Source: Verrucomicrobiota bacterium
GTDB lineage: Bacteria > Verrucomicrobiota > Verrucomicrobiia > Opitutales > Oceanipulchritudinaceae
Length of the DNA stretch: 64,000 nt
Reading direction: 5' to 3'
NCBI GenBank assembly: GCA_021208135.1
Contig: JAJOKB010000097.1
Coordinates: 1-64,000 of the forward strand
Below are positions 54,989 to 64,000 of the stretch, piece by piece (positions within the stretch are counted from its first letter, which is position 1; every line of letters starts with the position of its first letter). Made by a program: the position numbers and the translations under genes. A model generated the notes under the pieces. It did no database searches and was not told where the DNA came from. It was given only the letters and a program-made list of their open reading frames with translations.

Positions 54989-57397
54989 ATGCACACATTG
55001 CACTTCATTTGCACCCAGAGTGCATTCTGGCGCATTGTCTTCATAGTCCTGCAACCACAAATTCTAGTTATGTCTGCTATTGTTTTTCCTAATACAGTTT
55101 TCTGCAAACCGTGCCGCTGGATCAGCCGCATGTTCGCAATCGTCTTAGCATCCGTGCTCTGTACTTCAACTGCACAAGCGCACCTTATGCTGGCGGGTAT
55201 GAGCAATACCGGCACCTGCTTTGCCGATCGCATCGGGGATAATTTGCGACCGGCATGGAACGCGCCGTTTACCGGAGAGGAAGTGCTGCCTCCACCGGCG
55301 GATCCAGAGTCGGAGGGTCCTATAAACATTTTCTTTGACGTCTTGCTGACACAGACGAGTCAGACCATTGGCGATAATTTCTTCGATTGGCTGGATGTGT
55401 TCGTCACTGGCCTGTCTCTTGGGCAGACAGTGCTCATGGAACGATTTAAAGTCATGAATGATCATGGCATCGTCGATGAGGATGCAGTGCTGATGGAAAG
55501 TCACCTCATCCAAGATGGTTTTCTACCCTTGACCGGTGATATTCCAAATCTGAGTTCAGTGGAGGATTGGGATGGAGAGCGCGACGGCAAATCTGGACTC
55601 AACTGGGCATGTTCGGCGGGATTGCCAATATGCCTGGAGAGTATGTGATCAGAGTTTCCAGTCCACTGGGCTCATTCCCGCCAGCCACCGCACGCCTGAC
55701 TATCGAGGAGGTGCCAACCGATCAATTTTTCTATGGTCAGGTCGTGGATAATCAAGGTACTACCATTCCCGGCGCGTTTGTCGCACTGCTGCAGCCCCTT
55801 GGTGGATACTCCGAGATTCTGTTTGCCGCACGAGCGGATGAGACAGGCAATTATCGACTCTACGCTCCGACTCCTGACGAGGTGGATGTCGTAGCCGTCG
55901 CACCGGGATTTGTCGGGCCTTTCCAAATGGGTAACAGCCAAGTCATATCTGACGGGGATGAGCTGGAGTATAATATTACGCTGACACCGGGAACAGTAAA
56001 CCTTGCAGGCCAAACACTGCGCTACGGAAGTAACGAACCCATCGCCGGATTGCCAGTCACATTTCTGACGACCGATGAGCAGGGTAATGTTGACGGCCGC
56101 CTCATGACACACACCTGGACGGATGCAAACGGGGAATTCTCCGTACAAGTGACCCCCGACCGTTGGATCGTTGTCGTGAAAACCTACGAAGCATCCTCGC
56201 GCAACCTAATCGCGCCAGGCGATGAGGCACAACTAAGGTTTGACCTGAGGGATTCGATCGATGTAACCGACGCAGTGGTCTATTTAAAGCCAGGCATTAG
56301 CTTAATTGCTGGAATTTTAACCGGCGACGATGGCATACCTCTGAACCAAGTGCAGGTAGTAGCGGTCAACCGCGACACTTTGGAGACTACATCGGGTTTC
56401 ACATTGCCCAACGGGGCCTTTACACTGCCAGCTACACCTGGATTTTGGGAAGTATCGCCGTATTCGTTTGATCTTGAGGTTGCATGGTATCCGGGTGCAA
56501 CGACCTCTTTTGCCCGCATCACCGAACCAAACCAGTCGCTGGTTCTTAGCAAAATCGCATTTGAGATCAATGCCATTCTGGACGGCACGATAACTTACGA
56601 AAGCAATGATCCGGAAAAGGACGGTCAGCCTGTTGGCGGGCTGTCGCTCTGGGCTCAGAACATCGTTGATGGCGAGCTGGTTTCGGTGTTTCAAAGGACT
56701 TATAACTTTAATGGCTACTATAACCTTTACCTGTCCGAAGGCGATTGGCTGGTGATTCCGTTGCGCTTGAAGCGGCGAGACGGCAATTGCTTCTCAAAAA
56801 CATACCGCGGGTAGTCGTACTGCATGACGACTTCTTGATTGATGAAATCGAGTGGGGATATTGTGGCAGTCGACCCCGAACGAATGATCGAAGTATCCAT
56901 CCATGATGCCGAGGGCAACCCTGTTGTTGGCATTCCCATGCACGCGCACATGATGGGGTGGTATGGACACGTACGATGCATTTGGCATCACCGACGCAAA
57001 TGGGGATCGCAACCATTCCAGCACGTCCGGGGCACTGGCACTTTCATTTGGGTACTACAGTCCTGCGCGCTGCGGGCTTTGCACAGATTCCGGAGCAACA
57101 TCTGATGGTTCCTTCAGGTGACGGAGATCCTGTCACTTTGAACCTCATTGCCACGCCCTTCAGTAATTCCCTCCCGGAAGTCACCGACATTCAAACGACA
57201 TGGGGGAATGTCATTTTCACCGGCAAAGGGGAACCCGGCCAACTTTATGAAGTGGAGGGGTCTTTCGATTTAAACAGCTGGTTCTTTGCCGGTCGGTGAT
57301 CGCACTGGACGGAAAATTTACCATCACCGACTCGCTCGACGCTGGACATGAGGAAAGTATCACCGGCGTTCCTGGAAATAGCGTCTTCTACGCTTGA
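54989..57397 (+). CDS. Secreted protein with carboxypeptidase-regulatory-like repeats, several frameshifts
   Basis: Signal peptide MFAIVLASVLCTSTAQAHLM; VVDNQGTTIPGAFVALLQPLGG, GILTGDDGIPLNQVQVVAVNRDT repeats; repaired C-terminus YEVEGSFDLNSWFFAGRSVIALDGKFTITDSLDAGHEESITGVPGNSVFYA. Confidence 0.7.
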
Positions 57398-57422
57398 AGA
57401 AACCGCACTAAAGCGGGCGCAC

Positions 57423-59267
57423 ATGCAAGCAGCCATGCGATGTATGCTGCTCGGCGCGCTAATAGCACTGAGCGGCTTCTTGCTTGAGGTTGGCTACTTT
57501 CGCTGGTGGCCGGCCATTCTTTTCGCCCCTCTGCCATTCGCTTTTGCCTGCACGCTTTGCCGAAGCCGGGTAGGATGCCTGCTGTTGGGATTTTTCGGCG
57601 GAAGTGTGGCCCTGCGCATTCACTTGCACGCGCTGACTGTGTTCGATCACAGCGCGACTTACACGCTGATTGTATTGAATGCACTGACTTTGAGCGCTGT
57701 GGCCCTTGCCGTTTTCGAGGGGAAACGCCAAGGGTTCCGTATGGTGTGGGTGCTGCCCGTCGCTTGGGTCGGAGCCGAAGCGCTGCGCCTGGTCGGGCCC
57801 ACTGGTTTGCCGTTTGCCGTCCTGGGGTTCGCCTGCCATCAGCAGACGTGGATGATTCAGATTGCCGATCTGGGCGGACCCTTGCTGGTCTCGTTTGCCA
57901 TTGCAGCCATGAACGGAGTGCTGCTCGATTTCCTGCTCGCCAAGGGCTCCACCCAGACACGTGTGCGCTGCGCGATGCTGCCGGGTGGCGTGGTCATCAG
58001 TTTTGCATGGCTCGCGATTTACGGTTACGGACAGCTGCGCATCGGACAGACCTTGCAAGCCTTGGAGGCTGGCCCCAGAATAGCTGTACTGCAATCTGAT
58101 GGGATTCAGTTTCAGAATTCTGAAAAAGATTATGACGGCACTGTGCTGTTTGCAGATTTGCTGCGCCTGAGTGAAGCGGCCGCTGCGTCCCGCGCACCTC
58201 CCGACCTGATAGTCTGGCCGGAAAAAGTGCCAGGGCTTCCCTTGTTTAACTACGCATACCTGCGTGCGCCATTCGATCCACTCATGTTTTCCGACACATC
58301 CCGCGAGACGGTGGACCACACTCGACTGGCCGCCGAATGGGATCGATTCCGCACAAAACATATCCACCAGCACGATCGCTTTCGCAATTGGGTCAGCAAC
58401 CTCGGGGTTCCAGTACTTGTCGGAATGTCACACCAAACCATCCGCGGCGATCCATGGCCCAACTACTTTGAGGAGCGCAATGCCGCATCTATGTATGTAC
58501 CGGGAAGCCTCAAGCCAACATACAGCCAATTCAAAATGCGTCTGTTTCCCGGTGCCGAGACGATGCCCGGTGGCAGTGATGTATGGCTGAAGACCCTTGG
58601 CTGGTTGGCACCAGCGCGGCGCTGGATCGAATCCGTAAGCAACTTGACCAGCGGCAGTGAACGCGTGATTATGCCCATACACGAGCATACTTTTGTAGTC
58701 GCAGTTTGCTCGGAAATACTCTTCTCGGATAGTTCCGGAGTCATGCTGGCCACCCCATCGCCAGAATCCCGTAAGCCGATCATCATTACCATGGCGAACG
58801 AGGGTCTGTTGCAACGCAATCAGTCTATACTGACTTGCAAAATGGCTATGGCATTCCGCGCCATAGAAGCGCGCACATCCGTCGCCCGATCCACTAACGG
58901 CGGCATCTCAGGCTTTGTCGATCCTGTTGGCAGGTATTACGGCATGGTAACCAATGCCTCCGGAAGCTACTTCACCCGCCAGGGCACACCGGAAGAGTCG
59001 GCAATTGAGGCACTACTGGCCTTCCGACGACAACATAGCCGCGAGGCCATCAACGACAACCTCGACCTACAAGCCGAGCATGGCATGTTGATCGACAACA
59101 TCGCCCTTCTGAGGGCAAGCGCAGGCATCGAAGGCTGGTCTGTTCAAGACACATATACTACGGACTTGATCACCATTATCAACGCGGGGGATACCACTTC
59201 AATACTATGGTTACCTTCGGTTTCATTCTCACCATTCTTGTTTTCATTCTTCGCGCACGCAAACTGA
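57423..59267 (+). CDS. Apolipoprotein N-acyltransferase (Lnt)-like protein with nitrilase domain
   Basis: N-terminal TM bundle and nitrilase triad candidates: LIVWPEKVPG (Glu), SQFKMRLFPGAE (Lys), VAVCSEILFSD (Cys). Confidence 0.8.
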   Translation: MQAAMRCMLLGALIALSGFLLEVGYFRWWPAILFAPLPFAFACTLCRSRVGCLLLGFFGGSVALRIHLHALTVFDHSATYTLIVLNALTLSAVALAVFEGKRQGFRMVWVLPVAWVGAEALRLVGPTGLPFAVLGFACHQQTWMIQIADLGGPLLVSFAIAAMNGVLLDFLLAKGSTQTRVRCAMLPGGVVISFAWLAIYGYGQLRIGQTLQALEAGPRIAVLQSDGIQFQNSEKDYDGTVLFADLLRLSEAAAASRAPPDLIVWPEKVPGLPLFNYAYLRAPFDPLMFSDTSRETVDHTRLAAEWDRFRTKHIHQHDRFRNWVSNLGVPVLVGMSHQTIRGDPWPNYFEERNAASMYVPGSLKPTYSQFKMRLFPGAETMPGGSDVWLKTLGWLAPARRWIESVSNLTSGSERVIMPIHEHTFVVAVCSEILFSDSSGVMLATPSPESRKPIIITMANEGLLQRNQSILTCKMAMAFRAIEARTSVARSTNGGISGFVDPVGRYYGMVTNASGSYFTRQGTPEESAIEALLAFRRQHSREAINDNLDLQAEHGMLIDNIALLRASAGIEGWSVQDTYTTDLITIINAGDTTSILWLPSVSFSPFLFSFFAHAN

Positions 59268-59274
59268 CATTTAC

Positions 59275-60822
59275 ATGCACCCTCCCTTGAACTGTTTCGA
59301 CCGCTGGCTCTTTTACGGCACCGCATTCATCTGCGGAGCCACCGTTATGATGATTGAAATCCTGGGGACACGTATCATCGGGCCTTTCTACGGTGTCAGC
59401 ATCATCGTTTGGACGTCTCTGCTGTCCACCGCTCTGGTATCTTTGGCTGCCGGTTATCTGCTCGGGGGCCGTCTCGCAGACACAGCTCCATGGCTGCGCC
59501 TGTCCCACATCCTGGTGCTCACAGGAATCCTGATTGGCATAATTCCATTCATCAGCAAACCGGTGCAATAGGCGCTGAATTTCTCGGCTTGCGCTGGGGT
59601 GCCTTGACCAGTGCGCTGATCTTGTTCGGCCCCTGTCTGATGGGTCTCGGTATGGTCGGTCCTTATGTCATTAAAACTACCACGCTCGGCATGGATCGGA
59701 TCGGACGTACTGTCGGATTAGTTTATGCCATCAGCACCATCGGCAGTGTTTTTGGCACGATCCTCATCGGTTTCTATCTGCTTCCTATTCTTGGAACTGT
59801 AACCATTGTAGTCAGCCTAAGCGTTCTTTTGCTACTAATGGCCTTGTTACTCCGCTTTTTATGAACGTCTTCGACTGCGGCCAATCTATCCCCGCTTCGT
59901 TGGACACTGGTCATTGCTATACTGATCGCCGGATTAGTTTTAGCGGCTGAGCAACGCCCCAAACAACGAGATAGCGCCGGCATGAAAATAATATTTGAGC
60001 AGGAAACTTCCTACGGCTGGGTTCGGGTGCTGGACGATCACAATTCTGGCATTCGCTGGCTCATGTCCAGCGGATCCACCATCGGTGCCGAAGATCTCAA
60101 TACCGGCAGAGGTCTTTTTTGAATATTTGCAAGTCCTGAGCCTGCTGCCGCTGTTTAATACCGAGGGCACTTCCGCACTATTGGTCGGTCTGGGAGCCGG
60201 ACATTTGGTCAACATCTACAATCGCTACGGCATTGTCACTGATTCCATCGAGATCGATCCGGTTATCGCCATGCTTGCTACAAGGTATTTCAGTTTTGAA
60301 GGATCAGGAGAAGTCATGGTTGGAGATGCCCGCCATCACATCCAAAAAATCAATCGAAGCTACGATTTTATCATACACGATTCGTTTACCGGAGGCTCCG
60401 AACCCATCCATCTAATGACTCGCGAAATGTTTCGCGAGTTGAAAGCACGTCTCAACCCTGACGGTGTTTTAGTGCTCAACATGGTTGGACTCAACATGCC
60501 CGGACACATGCAACCCATGGAATCTGTCGCCAAAACCTTGGATACCGTATTTGCGCACCGCCGCACCTTTGTTTCCATCCCTGAGTCAGGCCTGAACGAT
60601 TTCCTGTTTTTTGTCTCCGATCAGCCTTTGGAATTAGATCCATCACCCCCTTTTCGCGAACCGGTCGACTGGCTATTACATCGGGAAATTCTCTTGTCGG
60701 GCGCAAGCGGACAGATGATTACCGATGATTTCAACCCGATGGAAACGCTTAATCTTGGAAAAGCCGAAGCCTACCGGGAGATTCTTTTGGAGCGAATTGG
60801 CCGCGATCAGCTATTCAAATGA
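59275..60822 (+). CDS. Fused membrane transporter-like/spermidine synthase-like protein, frameshifts near 59570, 59870 and 60110
   Basis: TM helices (GATVMMIEILGTRIIGPFYGVSIIVWTSLLS) followed by SAM-binding LLVGLGAGHLVNIYNRYGIVTDSIEIDPVI and GDARHHIQKINRSYDFIIHDSFTGG. Confidence 0.8.
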
Positions 60823-61819
60823 CAATGCAAATGAAGCCGCTACGCATTGTCATTGATGCCATGGGCGGGGATTTCGCTCCCCCGTGAAATTGTTCGCGGA
60901 GCTGTGATGGCGGCGCGGGAAGATGCCACCTCAATCATTCTAGCGGGGCGTGTGCGGGAGATTCATGCCGAACTCAGCAAGCTCGACATACAAGGTCTCG
61001 ATATTGCTGTAGCCCTGCCAATGACGTCATCGCAATGGGAGAGTCTCCCGCAGAGGCTCTCAAAAAGAACAAAGATGCCTCCATTATTGCCGCGGTAAAA
61101 AAATTGGCCAATGGCGACGCGCACGCGCTCGTCGCCGCTGGTAATACCGGTGCCACGGTGGCTGCTGCCCTTTTCGGACTAGGCCGCGAGCCCGGGATCG
61201 ACCGCCCAGCGATTGCGGTGAACCTGCCCACTCAAAAGAGACCCATTGTGTTTCTCGATGCGGGCGCTAACAGCGATTGCAAACCGGAAATGTTGCTGCA
61301 ATTCGCCAGCATGGGCAGGGCTTTTTCCTCTGCGGTTCTAGGAGTAGAACTTCCGCGCATCGGACTCCTCAACATTGGAGCGGAAGCAGGCAAAGGCAGC
61401 GCCCTCTATCGCGAGGCCTTTAAACTGCTCCATGAACAACGCGCAGTGCTCAACTTTATCGGCAATGTTGAGGGCAAAGAACTCTACCTCGGTAATTGCG
61501 ATGTGGTCGTTTGCGACGGATTCGTGGGCAACGTCACCATCAAGGTTACTCAAGGGGTCGGGGCCATGGCAATACACCAAATCCAAAAGGAAGCGCAGCG
61601 CTCTCCTGTGGCCCGGTGGTTAGTTCCTCTCGCACGACTATCATGCGCAGGGTAAGTCAACAAACCGATGCCGATGTCTGTGGTGGTGCCCTGCTACTCG
61701 GTGTTAATGGAACCTGCGTGATCGCTCACGGCAATAGCAACGCAAAAACCATTCACAATGCCATTAGACTGGCCCTGCGATCCGTGACCAACACACATGC
61801 GAGCGCAAAGAACCTGTAA
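60819..61819 (+). CDS. plsX: Phosphate acyltransferase PlsX, frameshifts at 60879-60883, near 61035 and near 61640
   Basis: [12 protein letters not shown] + [14 protein letters not shown] after removing one [17 protein letters not shown]-type segment, [56 protein letters not shown]. Confidence 0.95.
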
Positions 61820-61861
61820 CATGATCTTGAGCACCCCCACTCTCCCGATATCGATGCTACC

Positions 61862-62608
61862 TCATTCAAATACTGGCACTCCCGTTGTCGTTGCCTGAAG
61901 CGACCCAAACTGCTGGAAGGTGCCATGCCGCAAGAAATGAATCGTCAATTCGATCACTTTGCGATTGTAGAGCATCGTTGGATGCGTCGTGGGCAGGACA
62001 ATGTGCTCTTTCATGCCTTCAACCTTTGTGCGCTCTACCGCCACCTTACCATCGTCCGGGCCGGGTATCATCAGGCTGTTTATCCAATTAATGGATCGAT
62101 CGCCGGCAATCACGCCCAACTCAAATGCAACCCCTCCCAGGCAATTCGGAACTGAATCTTCACCTGTTCCGAGCTGCCTCCCCGCCGGACCATTGATACA
62201 TCCAAAAATGCCCCACTTGCCGATACAATCAACCACCTCACTACCGCAATTAGGAGGACCTAGCATCACCACCCGTCCCAATTTCGATAAACCATGTTCC
62301 CGCACTAGCGCGCGCAGGACGATGCCCCCCAGTGAATGGGTCACGAAGTGAATTCGCTCGCAGCTCATGAGTTTTTCGTCACTTACAATCCGCGAGTGCA
62401 ACATAGATGCCAATTCCAGAATCTCAAAACGCCGGGACGGGTAATCTAAATTTTGAACCCAATAGCCAGATGTGCTCAAGGACCGCTCCATCCTGGCAAA
62501 ACTTCGGGATGTGCGCGCAAGTCCGTGCAGCAATATAACTGCTTCCGAAACAATATCTGTATCAACTGCGCACATCAACTTGGAGGCTGGAAGCGGAATT
62601 CGCAGCAT
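61862..62608 (-). CDS. Alpha/beta hydrolase (lipase-like)
   Basis: AVILLHGLARTSRSFARME, VTHSLGGIVLRALV (GxSxG), VMLGPPNCGSEVVD. Confidence 0.85.
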   Translation of the reverse strand: MLRIPLPASKLMCAVDTDIVSEAVILLHGLARTSRSFARMERSLSTSGYWVQNLDYPSRRFEILELASMLHSRIVSDEKLMSCERIHFVTHSLGGIVLRALVREHGLSKLGRVVMLGPPNCGSEVVDCIGKWGIFGCINGPAGRQLGTGEDSVPNCLGGVAFELGVIAGDRSINWINSLMIPGPDDGKVAVERTKVEGMKEHIVLPTTHPTMLYNRKVIELTIHFLRHGTFQQFGSLQATTTGVPVFE

Positions 62609-62846
62609 CGACTTGCTGGCGGTATTAGTGATAGACTTGGATTTTTAATGGCAAAACGATTGAAGACACGCGTGTGGTCCCAGTCATTCTCCTGCACCAC
62701 AAACCATATTCCAGCGCTAGGAGACGATCAGGCAATCGACAAGACTTCTCCAACTTTCCGCCTGGGTCGAGGTGCATCACAAAGAGGAGAGCGCAACGGA
62801 GTTGATACCACTGTCTGATTCGCCCCGATGCTTTCTTCGGTAATGT

Positions 62847-63280
62847 TCATGCGAGTCGCGCCTCCATCGGAACCGGCACAAGAAGGTGTAACTCACTCGA
62901 ACTTTTGTAGTACTCCATCTGTGGCCTGGATGGATCCATCCCGAACTGTTGAATCATGCAGCCCATAATGATCCAATTTGATCGATCTTCGAGGTCCAAT
63001 TGTTCAACTTAATGCGGGCACACGGTCCGCCATCGATCTCCATAATTGGATATCCCAGTTCCACAAATCTCTGCTCCTCACTCTCGTTGTCAGGGACAAG
63101 TCCAGCGTGGTATTCGATGCAATCGTCGGATTCATAAACCAAGCCATAAAATCTCCGACCCTTCAGTGAATTCAGGTGAGATTCTATGTCAGCAAACGCT
63201 GCCTGATTCCCCTCAGGGAACTTGCTGGATTTCGCTGTAATTAGCCTCAGCTTGGGCTGTTGTATGATTGTAGCTTTCAT
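62847..63280 (-). CDS. GyrI-like/effector-binding domain protein, frameshift near 62960
   Basis: MKATIIQQPKLRLITAKSSKFPEGNQAAFADIESHLNSLKGRRFYGLVYE joined to MIQQFGMDPSRPQMEYYKSSSELHLLVPVPMEARLA in the next frame. Confidence 0.6.
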
Positions 63281-63392
63281 GCTGGTAAAACTTTGTCTTT
63301 CGGCAGAATGTCGGCGCTGATCGTCCTGGGAGCGAAGCGAAAAAAGTACGAGGCGTGGCGCGGTGAGCGTTGGGGGCACCGCCACGTCGGGC

Positions 63393-63977
63393 TTATTTGT
63401 TTTTGTGAGCGACTTCATTTGAAGCCTGTTTCGGAAACTTAGAAATCAACCACCTGAGAACTTCGAGCTGATCTGCACTTGGAGCGCGACGAATCTGGAT
63501 TAACAGCCTGTCCGCTTTGGGACGCTGCAAAGTAATTTTCGATGCACCTTCGTTGCAAACAGAGCAAATCGCCCGGAGATTACTTGGGTCGTCGGTTCCT
63601 CCAACAGACTTGTCAATAATATGGCCAATATGCAGCCGCGTTCTACGGCTGGGGTCTTCTGGATGTGGTTCGCCTGCCACTGCTCCGCACATCTGGCAAG
63701 TGAAACCATTTCGATCCAACACAAAGGCTCGTGTCTCCTTGGAAATCGTGCGCTCAAATGCAGGTCTTGGAGCCGGGTCGAGAAGTAGATACTGGCCAGG
63801 CTTCAAATCATCCCGGTCGTTATGGGTGAGAATCTGATAGCCCTCCTCTGTCCGTAGTTCGCGAACCCGCCGCGCCCACTCGGTAATTCCTCCGGCAATC
63901 TGCCGGAGTTCGTTCGAGTCCATGACCTTCCCAATGTGCTTGAGAAAATGCGCTCTGAGATTGTCGCGTGCCCCCAT
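63393..63977 (-). CDS. HNH endonuclease (restriction-enzyme-like)
   Basis: FVLDRNGFTCQMCGAVAGEPHPEDPSRRTRLHIGHIIDKSVGGTDDPSNLRAICSVCNEGA: HNH core with CxxC pairs. Confidence 0.85.
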   Translation of the reverse strand: MGARDNLRAHFLKHIGKVMDSNELRQIAGGITEWARRVRELRTEEGYQILTHNDRDDLKPGQYLLLDPAPRPAFERTISKETRAFVLDRNGFTCQMCGAVAGEPHPEDPSRRTRLHIGHIIDKSVGGTDDPSNLRAICSVCNEGASKITLQRPKADRLLIQIRRAPSADQLEVLRWLISKFPKQASNEVAHKNK

Positions 63978-64000
63978 TCAGATTAAGCAATGGCCAACTG

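Noticed and set aside
57388-58373. Overlapping minus-strand ORFs (190 and 304 aa)
   Set aside because: Antisense to the Lnt-like gene; low-complexity Arg/Gln/Ser-rich shadow translations
1-64000. CRISPR arrays, rRNA operon, IS elements, prophage
   Set aside because: No regularly spaced short repeats, no rRNA-like sequence and no transposase, integrase or phage structural proteins were seen

Overview
This window reads as a chromosomal segment of a verrucomicrobial (probably Opitutae-like) bacterium; that assignment is an inference from protein style. It mixes housekeeping genes with a large set of secreted proteins and glycan hydrolases. Housekeeping genes: metH start, kamA, cysK, pflA/pflB, hisG/hisE, nifJ, rsmG, lspA, ileS, tlyA, nadK, tatD, gltX, rpsT, hemF, plsX. 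Secreted or glycan-related genes: parallel beta-helix protein, a roughly 2,950-aa multidomain subtilase, GH28, GH29, a neutral-ceramidase-like hydrolase and a D-lyxose isomerase-like protein. There are two tRNAs (Pro-TGG, Leu-CAG) and no rRNA, CRISPR array or recognisable transposon. About 20 genes, including essential ones, carry single-base frameshifts. Where I resolved them, most lie at homopolymers, so they look like sequence or assembly errors rather than biology. Items most worth a second look: (1) the giant subtilase, with duplicated N- and C-terminal modules around a buried protease; (2) a C-terminal module shared by four unrelated secreted proteins, a possible sorting or anchoring signal; (3) a foldable three-way-junction RNA ending in a U-run just upstream of rpsT; (4) an apparent in-frame tlyA-nadK fusion; (5) a DksA/TraR-like protein with a histone-H1-like tail and an eroded zinc finger; (6) an Lnt-like / membrane spermidine-synthase-like / plsX cluster downstream of a secreted protein and an AraC regulator. 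No defence system or unmistakably new system was found.
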